The notes under the pieces: model-generated
Told to the model about the DNA's origin: nothing
What the model saw: the letters and a program-made list of their open reading frames with translations, nothing else
Database searches by the model: none
Made by a program: the position numbers and the translations under genes
Assembly: GCA_041476545.1 (NCBI GenBank)
Contig: JBGOTP010000074.1
Coordinates: 1 to 16,073, forward strand
DNA: 16,073 nucleotides
Source of the DNA: JBGOTP01 sp041476545
GTDB lineage: Bacteria > Acidobacteriota > Vicinamibacteria > Vicinamibacterales > CAVVIG01
Direction: 5' to 3'
Shown here: one piece after another, positions 6,916 through 13,031 of the stretch
How positions within the stretch are numbered: position 1 is the stretch's first letter
Layout of the letters: each line of letters starts with the position of its first letter

Positions 6916-8709
6916 ATGGACGTCCCACACGCTTCTGAAGCCGAACAGCAGGAGTATTTCGAGAAGGCGCTTGAACTGGCCCTCAGCGCCGAGCGTCAGA
7001 CGGGCACCTGCAGCGCGACGTTGCGGTTGGGCGATTCGATCGTCCGTCTGGTGTTCGCTGGCCAAGGCCTCGTGCCCCACCTTCTACCCGCGCTTGCGCA
7101 TCTGCGCATCGACACCGACGAGAGGGCCGACCTGACGCTACACCTGTGGGATTCGGAAACATGCGGCATTGACATGCTGCCACCACCGTGCTCACGGGAT
7201 CGCTTTACCGACCGGGGAGACCTCTGGGGCTTTACCAGCCATCGCTTCAGGATCGCCTTTCATTGGGGTGAGTTCTCCGTCAACTTGATGGACCTGGAGC
7301 GCGGCGTCGGCATCTATTGGGTGCCGACCTTCACCACCCTGCCGTACTGGGTGAATGCCTCACCTCTGAGAACACCGCTTCACTGGTGGATGGAAAAGAC
7401 CGGTCGGCAGCTCCTGCACGCCGCTGCCGTGGGCACGCAGGACGGCGCGATCCTGATTACCGGGAAAGGCGGTGTTGGCAAATCGACCGCGGCGCTCGCC
7501 TGCCTGGCCGCCGGACTGACGTATCTGGCGGATGACTATTTGATCGTCGCCTTGGACCCGGTCCCCATGGTCTACAGCTTGTACTGCACCGCCAAGCTTG
7601 ACCCCGACCAATTGAGGAGATTCCCGCAACTGACGCGTTACGTGACCAACGGACAGAAGCTGCACGACGAAAAGGCGGTGATGTTTCTGTGCCCGGACTT
7701 CGACGAACAGATCGTCTTATCAGCACCGCTCGTCGCCGTGGCCACGCCGCGAATTTCCGGCCAGCCGGTCACGAGATTTTCACCAACGTCGCAGCAGACG
7801 CTGCGACGTGCGGCCGCGTTTACGACGCTTTCGCAACTGCCGAATGCCGGGGGGCGGACCCACGACTTCATTTGTCGGTTGATTGACCAACTGCCGGCGT
7901 TGGAACTGACATTAGGCACACATCTGGAGCAAGTACCGAATGTCATCGCCGCATTTCTTCAGGATCCAGGGCCTGTGATCGAGGAGTGCCGGAGCGCCCC
8001 TGCTCCACAACGTCCGATGCAGCCGCCGTTGATCACGGTGATCATTCCAGTGCACAACGGCGCACAGTTTCTCCCCGACGCAATCAACAGCGTCCTCTCC
8101 CAAGACCATCCAGCTTTGGAGATCATCGTGGTCAATGATGGCTCCACGGACAACACCGCGGAGGTGATACGCGGACTCGGCGTCGATGTCCGGTATTTCG
8201 AGCAGGAGAATGGCGGCCCGGCGGCCGCCCGTAATCGCGGTGTCAAAGATGCCTCGGGCGACTACGTCGCGTTCCTTGACGTCGACGATCTATGGCCGGA
8301 GAAGAATCTCAGCAGGTTGCTCGACGTGTTACACCATGAGCCGGACATCGAAGTCGTCCACGGCCATGCGCAGTTGATGGAGTGGGATCCCTCGACTCGG
8401 CGCTACGAATACGTTGGGAATCCGAACGAATCGTTCCCGTATTCGATCGCGGCCGGTCTGTATCGCCGCCGCGTGTTCGAACGCGTGGGTCTATTCGACA
8501 TCAGCCTGATCTTCGGCGAAGACACCGATTGGTACAAGCGCGCCCACGAATGCGAGATTGGCATCAAGCGATTGGACGAGGTGACGTTGTTGGTCCGACG
8601 ACATACCAAGAACATGACGCGCGGGAAGTCGCTGGTGGAAGTCAATGCGTTGCGAGTGTTTAAGAAAGCATTGGACCGGAGCAGGAACCGGGCGGCGGTC
8701 GACGCCTGA
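6916..8709 (+). CDS. Fusion protein: HPr-kinase-like P-loop domain + glycosyltransferase family 2
   Basis: The 597-residue protein has two halves. Residues 1-350 resemble HprK-related kinases: LLHAAAV (His168, like the LHG of HprK), Walker A ILITGKGGVGKSTAAL (GKGGVGKST at 183-191) and LADDYLIV (Asp206/Asp207), the Asp pair following the P-loop in HprK. Such homologues phosphorylate peptide serines in lasso pathways instead of HPr. A Pro-rich linker (about 352-370) leads to a complete GT2: PLITVIIPVHNGAQFLPDAI (from 371), VNDGSTD (406-412), FLDVDDLW (453-460), IFGEDTDWYKRA and VRRHTKN. The frame is uninterrupted, and AAAGGG (6906-6911) precedes the ATG. Fusion implies that phosphorylation and glycosylation act on the same substrate. 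It is the last gene of the operon. Substrate unknown. Confidence 0.85.
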   Translation: MDVPHASEAEQQEYFEKALELALSAERQTGTCSATLRLGDSIVRLVFAGQGLVPHLLPALAHLRIDTDERADLTLHLWDSETCGIDMLPPPCSRDRFTDRGDLWGFTSHRFRIAFHWGEFSVNLMDLERGVGIYWVPTFTTLPYWVNASPLRTPLHWWMEKTGRQLLHAAAVGTQDGAILITGKGGVGKSTAALACLAAGLTYLADDYLIVALDPVPMVYSLYCTAKLDPDQLRRFPQLTRYVTNGQKLHDEKAVMFLCPDFDEQIVLSAPLVAVATPRISGQPVTRFSPTSQQTLRRAAAFTTLSQLPNAGGRTHDFICRLIDQLPALELTLGTHLEQVPNVIAAFLQDPGPVIEECRSAPAPQRPMQPPLITVIIPVHNGAQFLPDAINSVLSQDHPALEIIVVNDGSTDNTAEVIRGLGVDVRYFEQENGGPAAARNRGVKDASGDYVAFLDVDDLWPEKNLSRLLDVLHHEPDIEVVHGHAQLMEWDPSTRRYEYVGNPNESFPYSIAAGLYRRRVFERVGLFDISLIFGEDTDWYKRAHECEIGIKRLDEVTLLVRRHTKNMTRGKSLVEVNALRVFKKALDRSRNRAAVDA

Positions 8710-8782
8710 CAACGGCGCCATGCGGCCGTAGCCCGCGTGTTGATGGGGCCGTGTTCGCCGCGGCATTCCGGCCGTCCTCCGC

Positions 8783-8788
8783 TATGAT
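8783..8788 (+). promoter_or_regulatory. -10 box TATGAT, likely leaderless start
   Basis: TATGAT lies only 5 bases before the ATG at 8794, so transcription would begin at or next to the start codon. No Shine-Dalgarno is seen, which fits a leaderless mRNA. No good -35 stands at 16-18 bp spacing (TTCGCC at 8754-8759 is 23 bp away). The site separates this gene from the upstream operon. Confidence 0.45.
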
Positions 8789-8793
8789 GCCGC

Positions 8794-10170
8794 ATGCTCG
8801 ATCGAATGAAGGTTGTCGTTTCCCTCGCGCTCGCGTGCGCGTCGCTGACAGGCTCGGCTCAGTCGCCCTTCGCCTCACGCGTGGTCGCGAGCGGGCTCGG
8901 GTCCCCGTGGGAGATCGTGTGGGGACCCGACGCGCATCTCTGGGTCACGGAGCGCACCGCCCGGCGCATCGTGCGCGTCGATCCGCGGACCGGCGCGATC
9001 GCGCTCGCCGCCACGATTGACGAGAGCTACGACCCGGGGCTGGCCTGGCATGAAGGTCTGATGGGCCTCGCGCTGCACCCTGAACTGCTCAAGGGCACCG
9101 GCCACGATTACGTCTTCGTGGCCTACACGTACGATGCCGATCCGGGGCCGGCGATGGCGCGCCGGTTCAAGGTCCGGCGCTACACGTACCACGCGGCGAC
9201 CGGGACTCTGGGCCAACCGGTGGACATCCTCACGAATCTTCCGGCCTACGTCGATCATGCCGGCGGGCGGCTCGCGATCGGTCCCGACGGGAAGCTCTAT
9301 CTCTCGAAGGGCGACGGCGGCGCCAACTTCGTGAACAATCCCTGCCTCCCGAACATGGCGCAGGATCTGCCCACCGCCGCGCAAGTGGCCGCGCACGACT
9401 GGTCCGCGTACGTCGGGAAGATCCTCCGGATGAACCTCGACGGCACGGTGCCGTCCGACAACCCGCTCTTGAACGGCGTTCGCAGTCACGTGTATTCGTA
9501 CGGGCATCGCAACCCGCAGGGCCTGCAGTTTGGACCGAACGGACTGCTGTACGAGTCGGAACACGGCCCGGGCACCGACGATGAACTGAACTTGATCGTG
9601 GCCGGCGGCAACTACGGCTGGCCGTACGTCGCCGGCTATCGCGACGACCGTGGCTATGCGTTCGCCGATTGGTCGCACTCCACGAACCCGCCGTGCGCGT
9701 CGTTGAAGTTCGACGAGTTTGTCGTGCCGCCGTCGGTGCCGCAACAGCGCGAATCCGCGTGGGCGGGCACGTTCAATCCGCCGATGCGGACGTTCTTCAC
9801 CGTGCCGGCCGACTACGACCAGAAGGCGTCCGGCACCGCGACGATCGCCGCGGGCGGGCTCGAGGTGTACTCGGCGGGCGAGATTCCCGGCTGGGCGACG
9901 TCGATTCTGCAGACCGGCATGACGATGGGCCGCGTGTACCGGGTGAAGCTCAGCGCCGACGGCCGGACGGCGGTCGGGGACAACGAGGAACTGTTCCGCA
10001 CCGCGAATCGGTACCGCGACATCGCCACGGCGCCCGACGGGCGCACGTTCTATCTCGTCACCGACAACGACGGCTTCGGCCAGACGCTCGACCCGAGCGG
10101 CGCGCGCGTCAGTCGCTTCGCGAATCCGGGGTCCATCCTCGAGTTCACGTACGTCGCTCGCCGGCCGTAG
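8794..10170 (+). CDS. Secreted PQQ-dependent sugar dehydrogenase (soluble GdhB type)
   Basis: This is a six-bladed propeller of the GSDH family (PF07995), oxidising aldoses in the periplasm with PQQ. A signal peptide is visible (KVVVSLALACASLTGSAQS). Core motifs match the Acinetobacter enzyme: HAGGRLAIGPDGKLYLSKGD (His155, the expected general base), YSYGHRNPQGLQF (Arg239-Asn-Pro-Gln), DDELNLIVAGGNYGWPYVAG (which includes calcium-binding residues in the family), ANRYRDIATAPDG and the end NPGSILEFTYVA. His155 and Arg239 are 84 residues apart, the same as His144/Arg228 in the Acinetobacter enzyme as I remember it. The stretch matching its PQQ-contacting Lys377 reads GMTMGRVYRVKL, so that lysine looks replaced. 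Length 458 is normal. Start 8794 fits the -10 box; ATG 8806 is possible. Confidence 0.9.
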   Translation: MLDRMKVVVSLALACASLTGSAQSPFASRVVASGLGSPWEIVWGPDAHLWVTERTARRIVRVDPRTGAIALAATIDESYDPGLAWHEGLMGLALHPELLKGTGHDYVFVAYTYDADPGPAMARRFKVRRYTYHAATGTLGQPVDILTNLPAYVDHAGGRLAIGPDGKLYLSKGDGGANFVNNPCLPNMAQDLPTAAQVAAHDWSAYVGKILRMNLDGTVPSDNPLLNGVRSHVYSYGHRNPQGLQFGPNGLLYESEHGPGTDDELNLIVAGGNYGWPYVAGYRDDRGYAFADWSHSTNPPCASLKFDEFVVPPSVPQQRESAWAGTFNPPMRTFFTVPADYDQKASGTATIAAGGLEVYSAGEIPGWATSILQTGMTMGRVYRVKLSADGRTAVGDNEELFRTANRYRDIATAPDGRTFYLVTDNDGFGQTLDPSGARVSRFANPGSILEFTYVARRP

Positions 10171-10182
10171 AGTGCACTGCGA

Positions 10183-10250
10183 AATTGGAATTCGGAATTC
10201 GGAAAGCTCGCTCTGAACCTTCCTGATTCCTAACTTCCTATTCCTAATTA
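10183..10250. repeat. Short GGAATTC / TTCCTAA heptamer repeats forming an imperfect inverted repeat
   Basis: Just after the dehydrogenase stop codon lie GGAATTC units (AATTGGAATTCGGAATTCGG) and, 17 bases on, degenerate TTCCTAA units (TTCCTGATTCCTAACTTCC and so on). The second block reverse-complements to AATTAGGAATAGGAA..., so the two arms can pair imperfectly. The stretch is AT-rich against its surroundings. It may act as a terminator-like hairpin or be one copy of a genome-wide simple repeat. Confidence 0.55.
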
Positions 10251-10521
10251 CGGAACGTCCTCTTTAGGGCGCGTAACAAGACCTCCGAAAGCTGACCTGC
10301 GGTCGCAGGGGGACCAGATGGGGCTCGACGGCCGCCACCAACTTACACTTGCGACATCGCTCCGTCTCGTGACCGTCACGGCAACGTGGTATGGTCTCGA
10401 GACTCACCGGCGGTCCATAAGCGTTCTTGGACCCAGTTCACTCGGTCTCGCGTAGAAGCATCTATGTTCGTCGCACATGGACGCCCAGGTTGGCGAACAT
10501 CATTCTTGGAAGGACGTACCC
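10251..10521. other. Upstream region of the cupredoxin gene with a 13-bp palindrome
   Basis: With the short-repeat block before it, this makes a gap of about 350 bp without a gene. CGTGACCGTCACG (10368-10380) is a perfect inverted repeat with a one-base centre, and GTCTCGAGAC (10394-10403) is a 10-bp palindrome. Between and around them TATGGT (10390-10395) could be a weak -10. These could form an operator/promoter for the gene at 10522, but nothing firmer can be said. Confidence 0.3.
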
Positions 10522-11601
10522 ATGACGAAGGCTTCTCCCCGCGCGCTGTTTGTCTCCGCTACCCGCCTCATCGCGATATGCACGGTCGTGCTGCTCGCCA
10601 TCGTACTGACGACTCGCGCGGTGCGCGGACAGGGGCCGTGGCATGCAACCGTTGGCGCCCAAAACAAAGATCTTGGGCACCAAGCGTTGGCGTTCCTGCC
10701 GAATGAACTCTGGATCCATGAAGGTGACACGATCACCTGGAACTTCGAGGCTGATGAAATCCACACGGTCACGTTCCTCAAGACCGATCCGACGGCTCAG
10801 TCGCGCCCGCCCTTCCCGGTGGGCTGCCCGGGGTTCTCCGCGGGCCCGGCGAGCTTCGACGGGACAACGTGCGTGACGACCCCGCCGCTCGTGAAGGGAC
10901 AGCAGTTCAGCGTCACCTTCCCGAAGAGGGGCAACTATAGACTGGTGTGTCTCGTCCACTCGAACATGACCGGCGTGGTTCACGTGCTGGACGCGTCCGC
11001 CCCGCTTCCCTTCGACCAGCAGGACTACAACGAACAAGCGGCCGACGAGCGGCGGGACATGCTGTCGGACGGCGATCACGCGGATCAACACGGTCACGAT
11101 GAGCACCGCGGCTGGTACGCGGAGCATGTCTTCGGGCATGCCGTGGTCGCAGGCACCGGCGAGGTCACGGCGAGCGCCGGCGGATCCCAGACGCTCTCGA
11201 TCATGCGGTTCAATCACGACGACATCACGATTCGCGTCGGTGACACTATCGAATGGACCAATGACGACCCGGTGACGCCGCACACGATCACGTTCGGCAC
11301 GGAGCCCGCAGACCCGATGCCACCGTCCGGCGGCGTCACGGTCGATGCGGATGGAGCGCGGCACGCCACCATTCACTCCACTGCCGACAGCGCGCATTCG
11401 GGATTCATCGTCGCGGCAGCGCAAGAACGGCCGTTCCTGGCACAAGCGCCCCTCGGCGTCACCCACTTCCGCGTGACGTTCACTCACGCTGGCACGTATC
11501 CGTACATCTGCGCGCTGCACGACAACCTTGGAATGAAGGGCTGTGTCTTGGGGGCGGTCGGGTGGCTCATAACGGGCCTTCCGTTGACCCGACCCGTCTA
11601 A
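10522..11601 (+). CDS. Exported two-domain cupredoxin (plastocyanin-like) with His-rich linker and altered C-terminus
   Basis: This is probably a periplasmic or membrane-anchored copper electron carrier or copper-binding protein. Residues 13-36 are a signal or anchor segment (LIAICTVVLLAIVLTTRAV, then RGQG). Cupredoxin domain 1 has His81 (EIHTVTF) and CLVHSNM with Cys143, His146, Met149. Domain 2 has His254 (TPHTITF) and CALHDNLGM with Cys330, His333, Met338. Each therefore has the full type 1 copper set His/Cys/His/Met. The linker has six His in 183-206 (DGDHADQHGHDEH and on). After GMKG the normal final strand is missing; instead CVLGAVGWLITGLPLTRPV is encoded, and most of it comes from the 68-bp repeat at 11549-11616. 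Start 10522 is backed by GGAAGGA 7 bases upstream. Function inferred from fold only. Confidence 0.85.
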   Translation: MTKASPRALFVSATRLIAICTVVLLAIVLTTRAVRGQGPWHATVGAQNKDLGHQALAFLPNELWIHEGDTITWNFEADEIHTVTFLKTDPTAQSRPPFPVGCPGFSAGPASFDGTTCVTTPPLVKGQQFSVTFPKRGNYRLVCLVHSNMTGVVHVLDASAPLPFDQQDYNEQAADERRDMLSDGDHADQHGHDEHRGWYAEHVFGHAVVAGTGEVTASAGGSQTLSIMRFNHDDITIRVGDTIEWTNDDPVTPHTITFGTEPADPMPPSGGVTVDADGARHATIHSTADSAHSGFIVAAAQERPFLAQAPLGVTHFRVTFTHAGTYPYICALHDNLGMKGCVLGAVGWLITGLPLTRPV

Positions 11602-11616
11602 TCCTTCCTATCGTCT
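11549..11616 (+). repeat. Dispersed 68-bp repeat, copy B, inside the 3' end of the cupredoxin gene
   Basis: Same orientation and length as the copy at 1581-1648; the last 38 bases are nearly identical. It supplies the last 17 codons and the stop of the cupredoxin gene, plus 15 bases beyond. It is followed by CTATCGTCCGTCTGGC, which echoes the ATCGTCTGGC at 1381-1390, so the partial match near 1375 may be a third, decayed copy. Confidence 0.65.
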
Positions 11617-11710
11617 ATCGTCCGTCTGGCAGCGGGAAACGGATCTCGATGGCGGGACGAGCGGCGGGCCCATGTCCTGAAGCTCGATGGACCATTTGCC
11701 CGCGCTGACA

Positions 11711-11716
11711 TAAGAT
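11711..11716 (+). promoter_or_regulatory. Possible -10 box TAAGAT for the VOC gene
   Basis: TAAGAT lies 30 bases before the ATG at 11747, leaving room for a short leader that contains the strong GGGGAGGAG site (11732-11740). No -35 at correct spacing is evident (TTGCCC at 11696-11701 is only 9 bp away). Confidence 0.3.
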
Positions 11717-11746
11717 CGCCCCCATCGAGCCGGGGAGGAGAGCGAA

Positions 11747-12226
11747 ATGAAATATTGCATGTTGCTGATGGCGGCAGGCGCCGCGCTCACCATAGGGGGT
11801 TCCCATGCGCAGACCCGGCCGGCCGCAAGCCCGGCTCAAGCAGGCCCGGCGCCGGTGAAGGCGATAGTGATGATGTCGGCGGTCATGCCAAGCACGGACT
11901 TTGAACGGTCCAAGGCATTTTATGTCAAAGGCATGGGGATGACCGCCTCCCCTGGCGCCAATCCACGGGAGCTGGTCCTCTCCTTCCCCGGGGGCGGGTC
12001 GAATCTTATGCTGATGCTGAGCACACCTGCAGCCGGTGCGCCGCCGCGCGCTCCGGGCAGCGCCATTCTCCAGGTTCCCGACATGAAGGCGCTGGTCGCC
12101 AGTCTGAGCGCCGCAGGATATGCGATGAAAGGGAATGTCGTGGAGATGGCCCAATATCACATCTCGGTTGGCAATGTGGAAGATCCTGACGGAAACCACT
12201 TCGAGATCATTGCGCGCAGCCAGTAA
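11747..12226 (+). CDS. VOC (glyoxalase/bleomycin-resistance) family protein with signal peptide
   Basis: This 159-residue protein starts with an apparent export signal (MKYCMLLMAAGAALTIGGSH-AQ) and a Pro/Ala linker to about residue 36. A single VOC module follows: MSAVMPSTDFERSKAFYVKG (first beta-alpha unit with the typical '..D...s..FY...G'), GGGSNLMLML, then SAILQVPDMKALVASLSAAG and the closing DPDGNHFEIIARS. VOC proteins bind metal and act on small molecules (isomerases, dioxygenases, resistance proteins); the reaction here is unknown. The C-terminal Glu ligand position is kept (FEI), while the first usual His/Glu position seems to be Met or Val. Export is unusual for the family. The start is well supported by GGGGAGGAG 6 bases upstream. 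Converges with the next gene. Confidence 0.85.
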   Translation: MKYCMLLMAAGAALTIGGSHAQTRPAASPAQAGPAPVKAIVMMSAVMPSTDFERSKAFYVKGMGMTASPGANPRELVLSFPGGGSNLMLMLSTPAAGAPPRAPGSAILQVPDMKALVASLSAAGYAMKGNVVEMAQYHISVGNVEDPDGNHFEIIARSQ

Positions 12227-12250
12227 GCGGGTCCCACGCGGGCTAAAGTC

Positions 12251-12925
12251 TCAACTTGAGGGCTTGTCGCCGGAGCTGGAGACGCTGACATCGAGACCCG
12301 AGGACAGCAGCCGCCTACGAACATCCTGTATACGCGCAACCAATTCGGCTGACCTGAGCTCGGGATGATCTTCGAGCAACGCGAGGATGTCGGCCACGTC
12401 GTGTTCGCGCTTGCTGGGACGACGCTTCGGCTCGGCTGCCGCCGCCAATTTCAACACGATAAGATCAGCGACGGTCGCCACCCGCAACTGTACGCCGCCG
12501 TCGAGGTCAACGATGCTGGCGTGCTCGACGGCATCGATAATCCCCTCCTCCTCGGCGGAGAACTGCACACCCGTCCGTTGTTTCAGCGGACCCGGGCCGG
12601 GTGCGCGCCAGTTGTCGCTGTGGTCATGACGGCCGGTGTGGTCAAAGCCGGCTTCAAGGAGAGCCTTGCGGGGCACATCGGCATAGGTGGGCACCGCGAG
12701 ATCGATGTCGAGGGTACTCCGTGGCTCCTCCGTGTGCAGCTGCACCGCCACGCCGCCAATGAGGGCATAGGGCACGTGTTCCCGTTCGAGCAACTGCGCG
12801 ATGAGACGCAACGATCGTTCCTTTGAATCACCGTCAGGCAAGCCCATCGTTTCACCCCACAGTTGATCGAGGGCATACCCCGTGGCCAAACGCTCGCGGG
12901 CTTCAGCTGTCGTTGGCGCCTTCAT
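12251..12925 (-). CDS. AbiEii-like nucleotidyltransferase-fold protein
   Basis: The 224-residue protein has the nucleotidyltransferase core: YALIGGVAVQLHTEEPRSTL then DIDLAVP (53-79), that is GG (57-58), Arg69 and the metal-binding pair Asp73-x-Asp75. Later come VRVATVADLIVLKLAAA-like (148-163, RVATVADLIVLKL) and KREHDVADILALLED (172-186), the helical part seen in AbiEii/AbiGii-type and related stand-alone NTases. Some relatives are toxins of toxin-antitoxin or abortive-infection pairs that modify tRNA. No cognate antitoxin gene is adjacent here, so its job is open. Convergent with the VOC gene (24 bp between stops). A -10 box stands 9 bases from its start, with no Shine-Dalgarno. Confidence 0.75.
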   Translation of the reverse strand: MKAPTTAEARERLATGYALDQLWGETMGLPDGDSKERSLRLIAQLLEREHVPYALIGGVAVQLHTEEPRSTLDIDLAVPTYADVPRKALLEAGFDHTGRHDHSDNWRAPGPGPLKQRTGVQFSAEEEGIIDAVEHASIVDLDGGVQLRVATVADLIVLKLAAAAEPKRRPSKREHDVADILALLEDHPELRSAELVARIQDVRRRLLSSGLDVSVSSSGDKPSS

Positions 12926-12934
12926 GCTGGTGAA

Positions 12935-12940
12935 ATTCTA
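12935..12940 (-). promoter_or_regulatory. -10 box TAGAAT close to the start codon
   Basis: On the minus strand GCTAGAAT ends 9 bases before the ATG at 12925, giving a leader of about 0-3 bases if transcription starts 6-8 bases after the box. No Shine-Dalgarno is present. The opposite upstream sequence GGACGA (12958-12963) is at -35 distance but a poor match. Confidence 0.4.
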
Positions 12941-13031
12941 GCATCCCAGTGCTATTCTCGTCCGGTCTCGACTTCGCCGTACCGTTCGACATGACGCAAT
13001 GGTTCGGACTGCCCGACAACCCTCGCTAGCG

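Larger units (their letters stand above)
2042..8709 (+). other. Six-gene operon: candidate peptide-modification and export cluster
   Basis: Six plus-strand genes follow with gaps of 12, 3, 9, 17 and 12 bases, so co-transcription is very likely. The order is PqqD-like protein, GT2, GT2, NTP_transf_5 protein, ABC exporter, HprK-like kinase-GT2 fusion. From family knowledge, a PqqD-type RRE domain with an HPr-kinase homologue, a nucleotidyltransferase homologue and an ABC exporter accompanies lasso peptides carrying phosphate or phosphosugar groups (for example the paeninodin and pseudomycoidin pathways). Here the cyclase (asparagine-synthetase-like), the B2 protease and a separate precursor are not seen. 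Confidence 0.8.

Noticed and set aside
11555..11585. tRNA-like anticodon loop (GGCTCATAACGGG)
   Set aside because: CTCATAAC resembles a Met anticodon loop, but no T-arm (GGTTCAAATCC) or acceptor stem can be paired; the stretch is part of the 68-bp repeat.
11608..11746. Minus-strand piece reading GKWSIELQDMGP then, in another frame, ARPAIEIRFPLPDGR
   Set aside because: It could be a decayed gene end, but it is short, needs a frameshift and overlaps the VOC promoter region, so it is not called.
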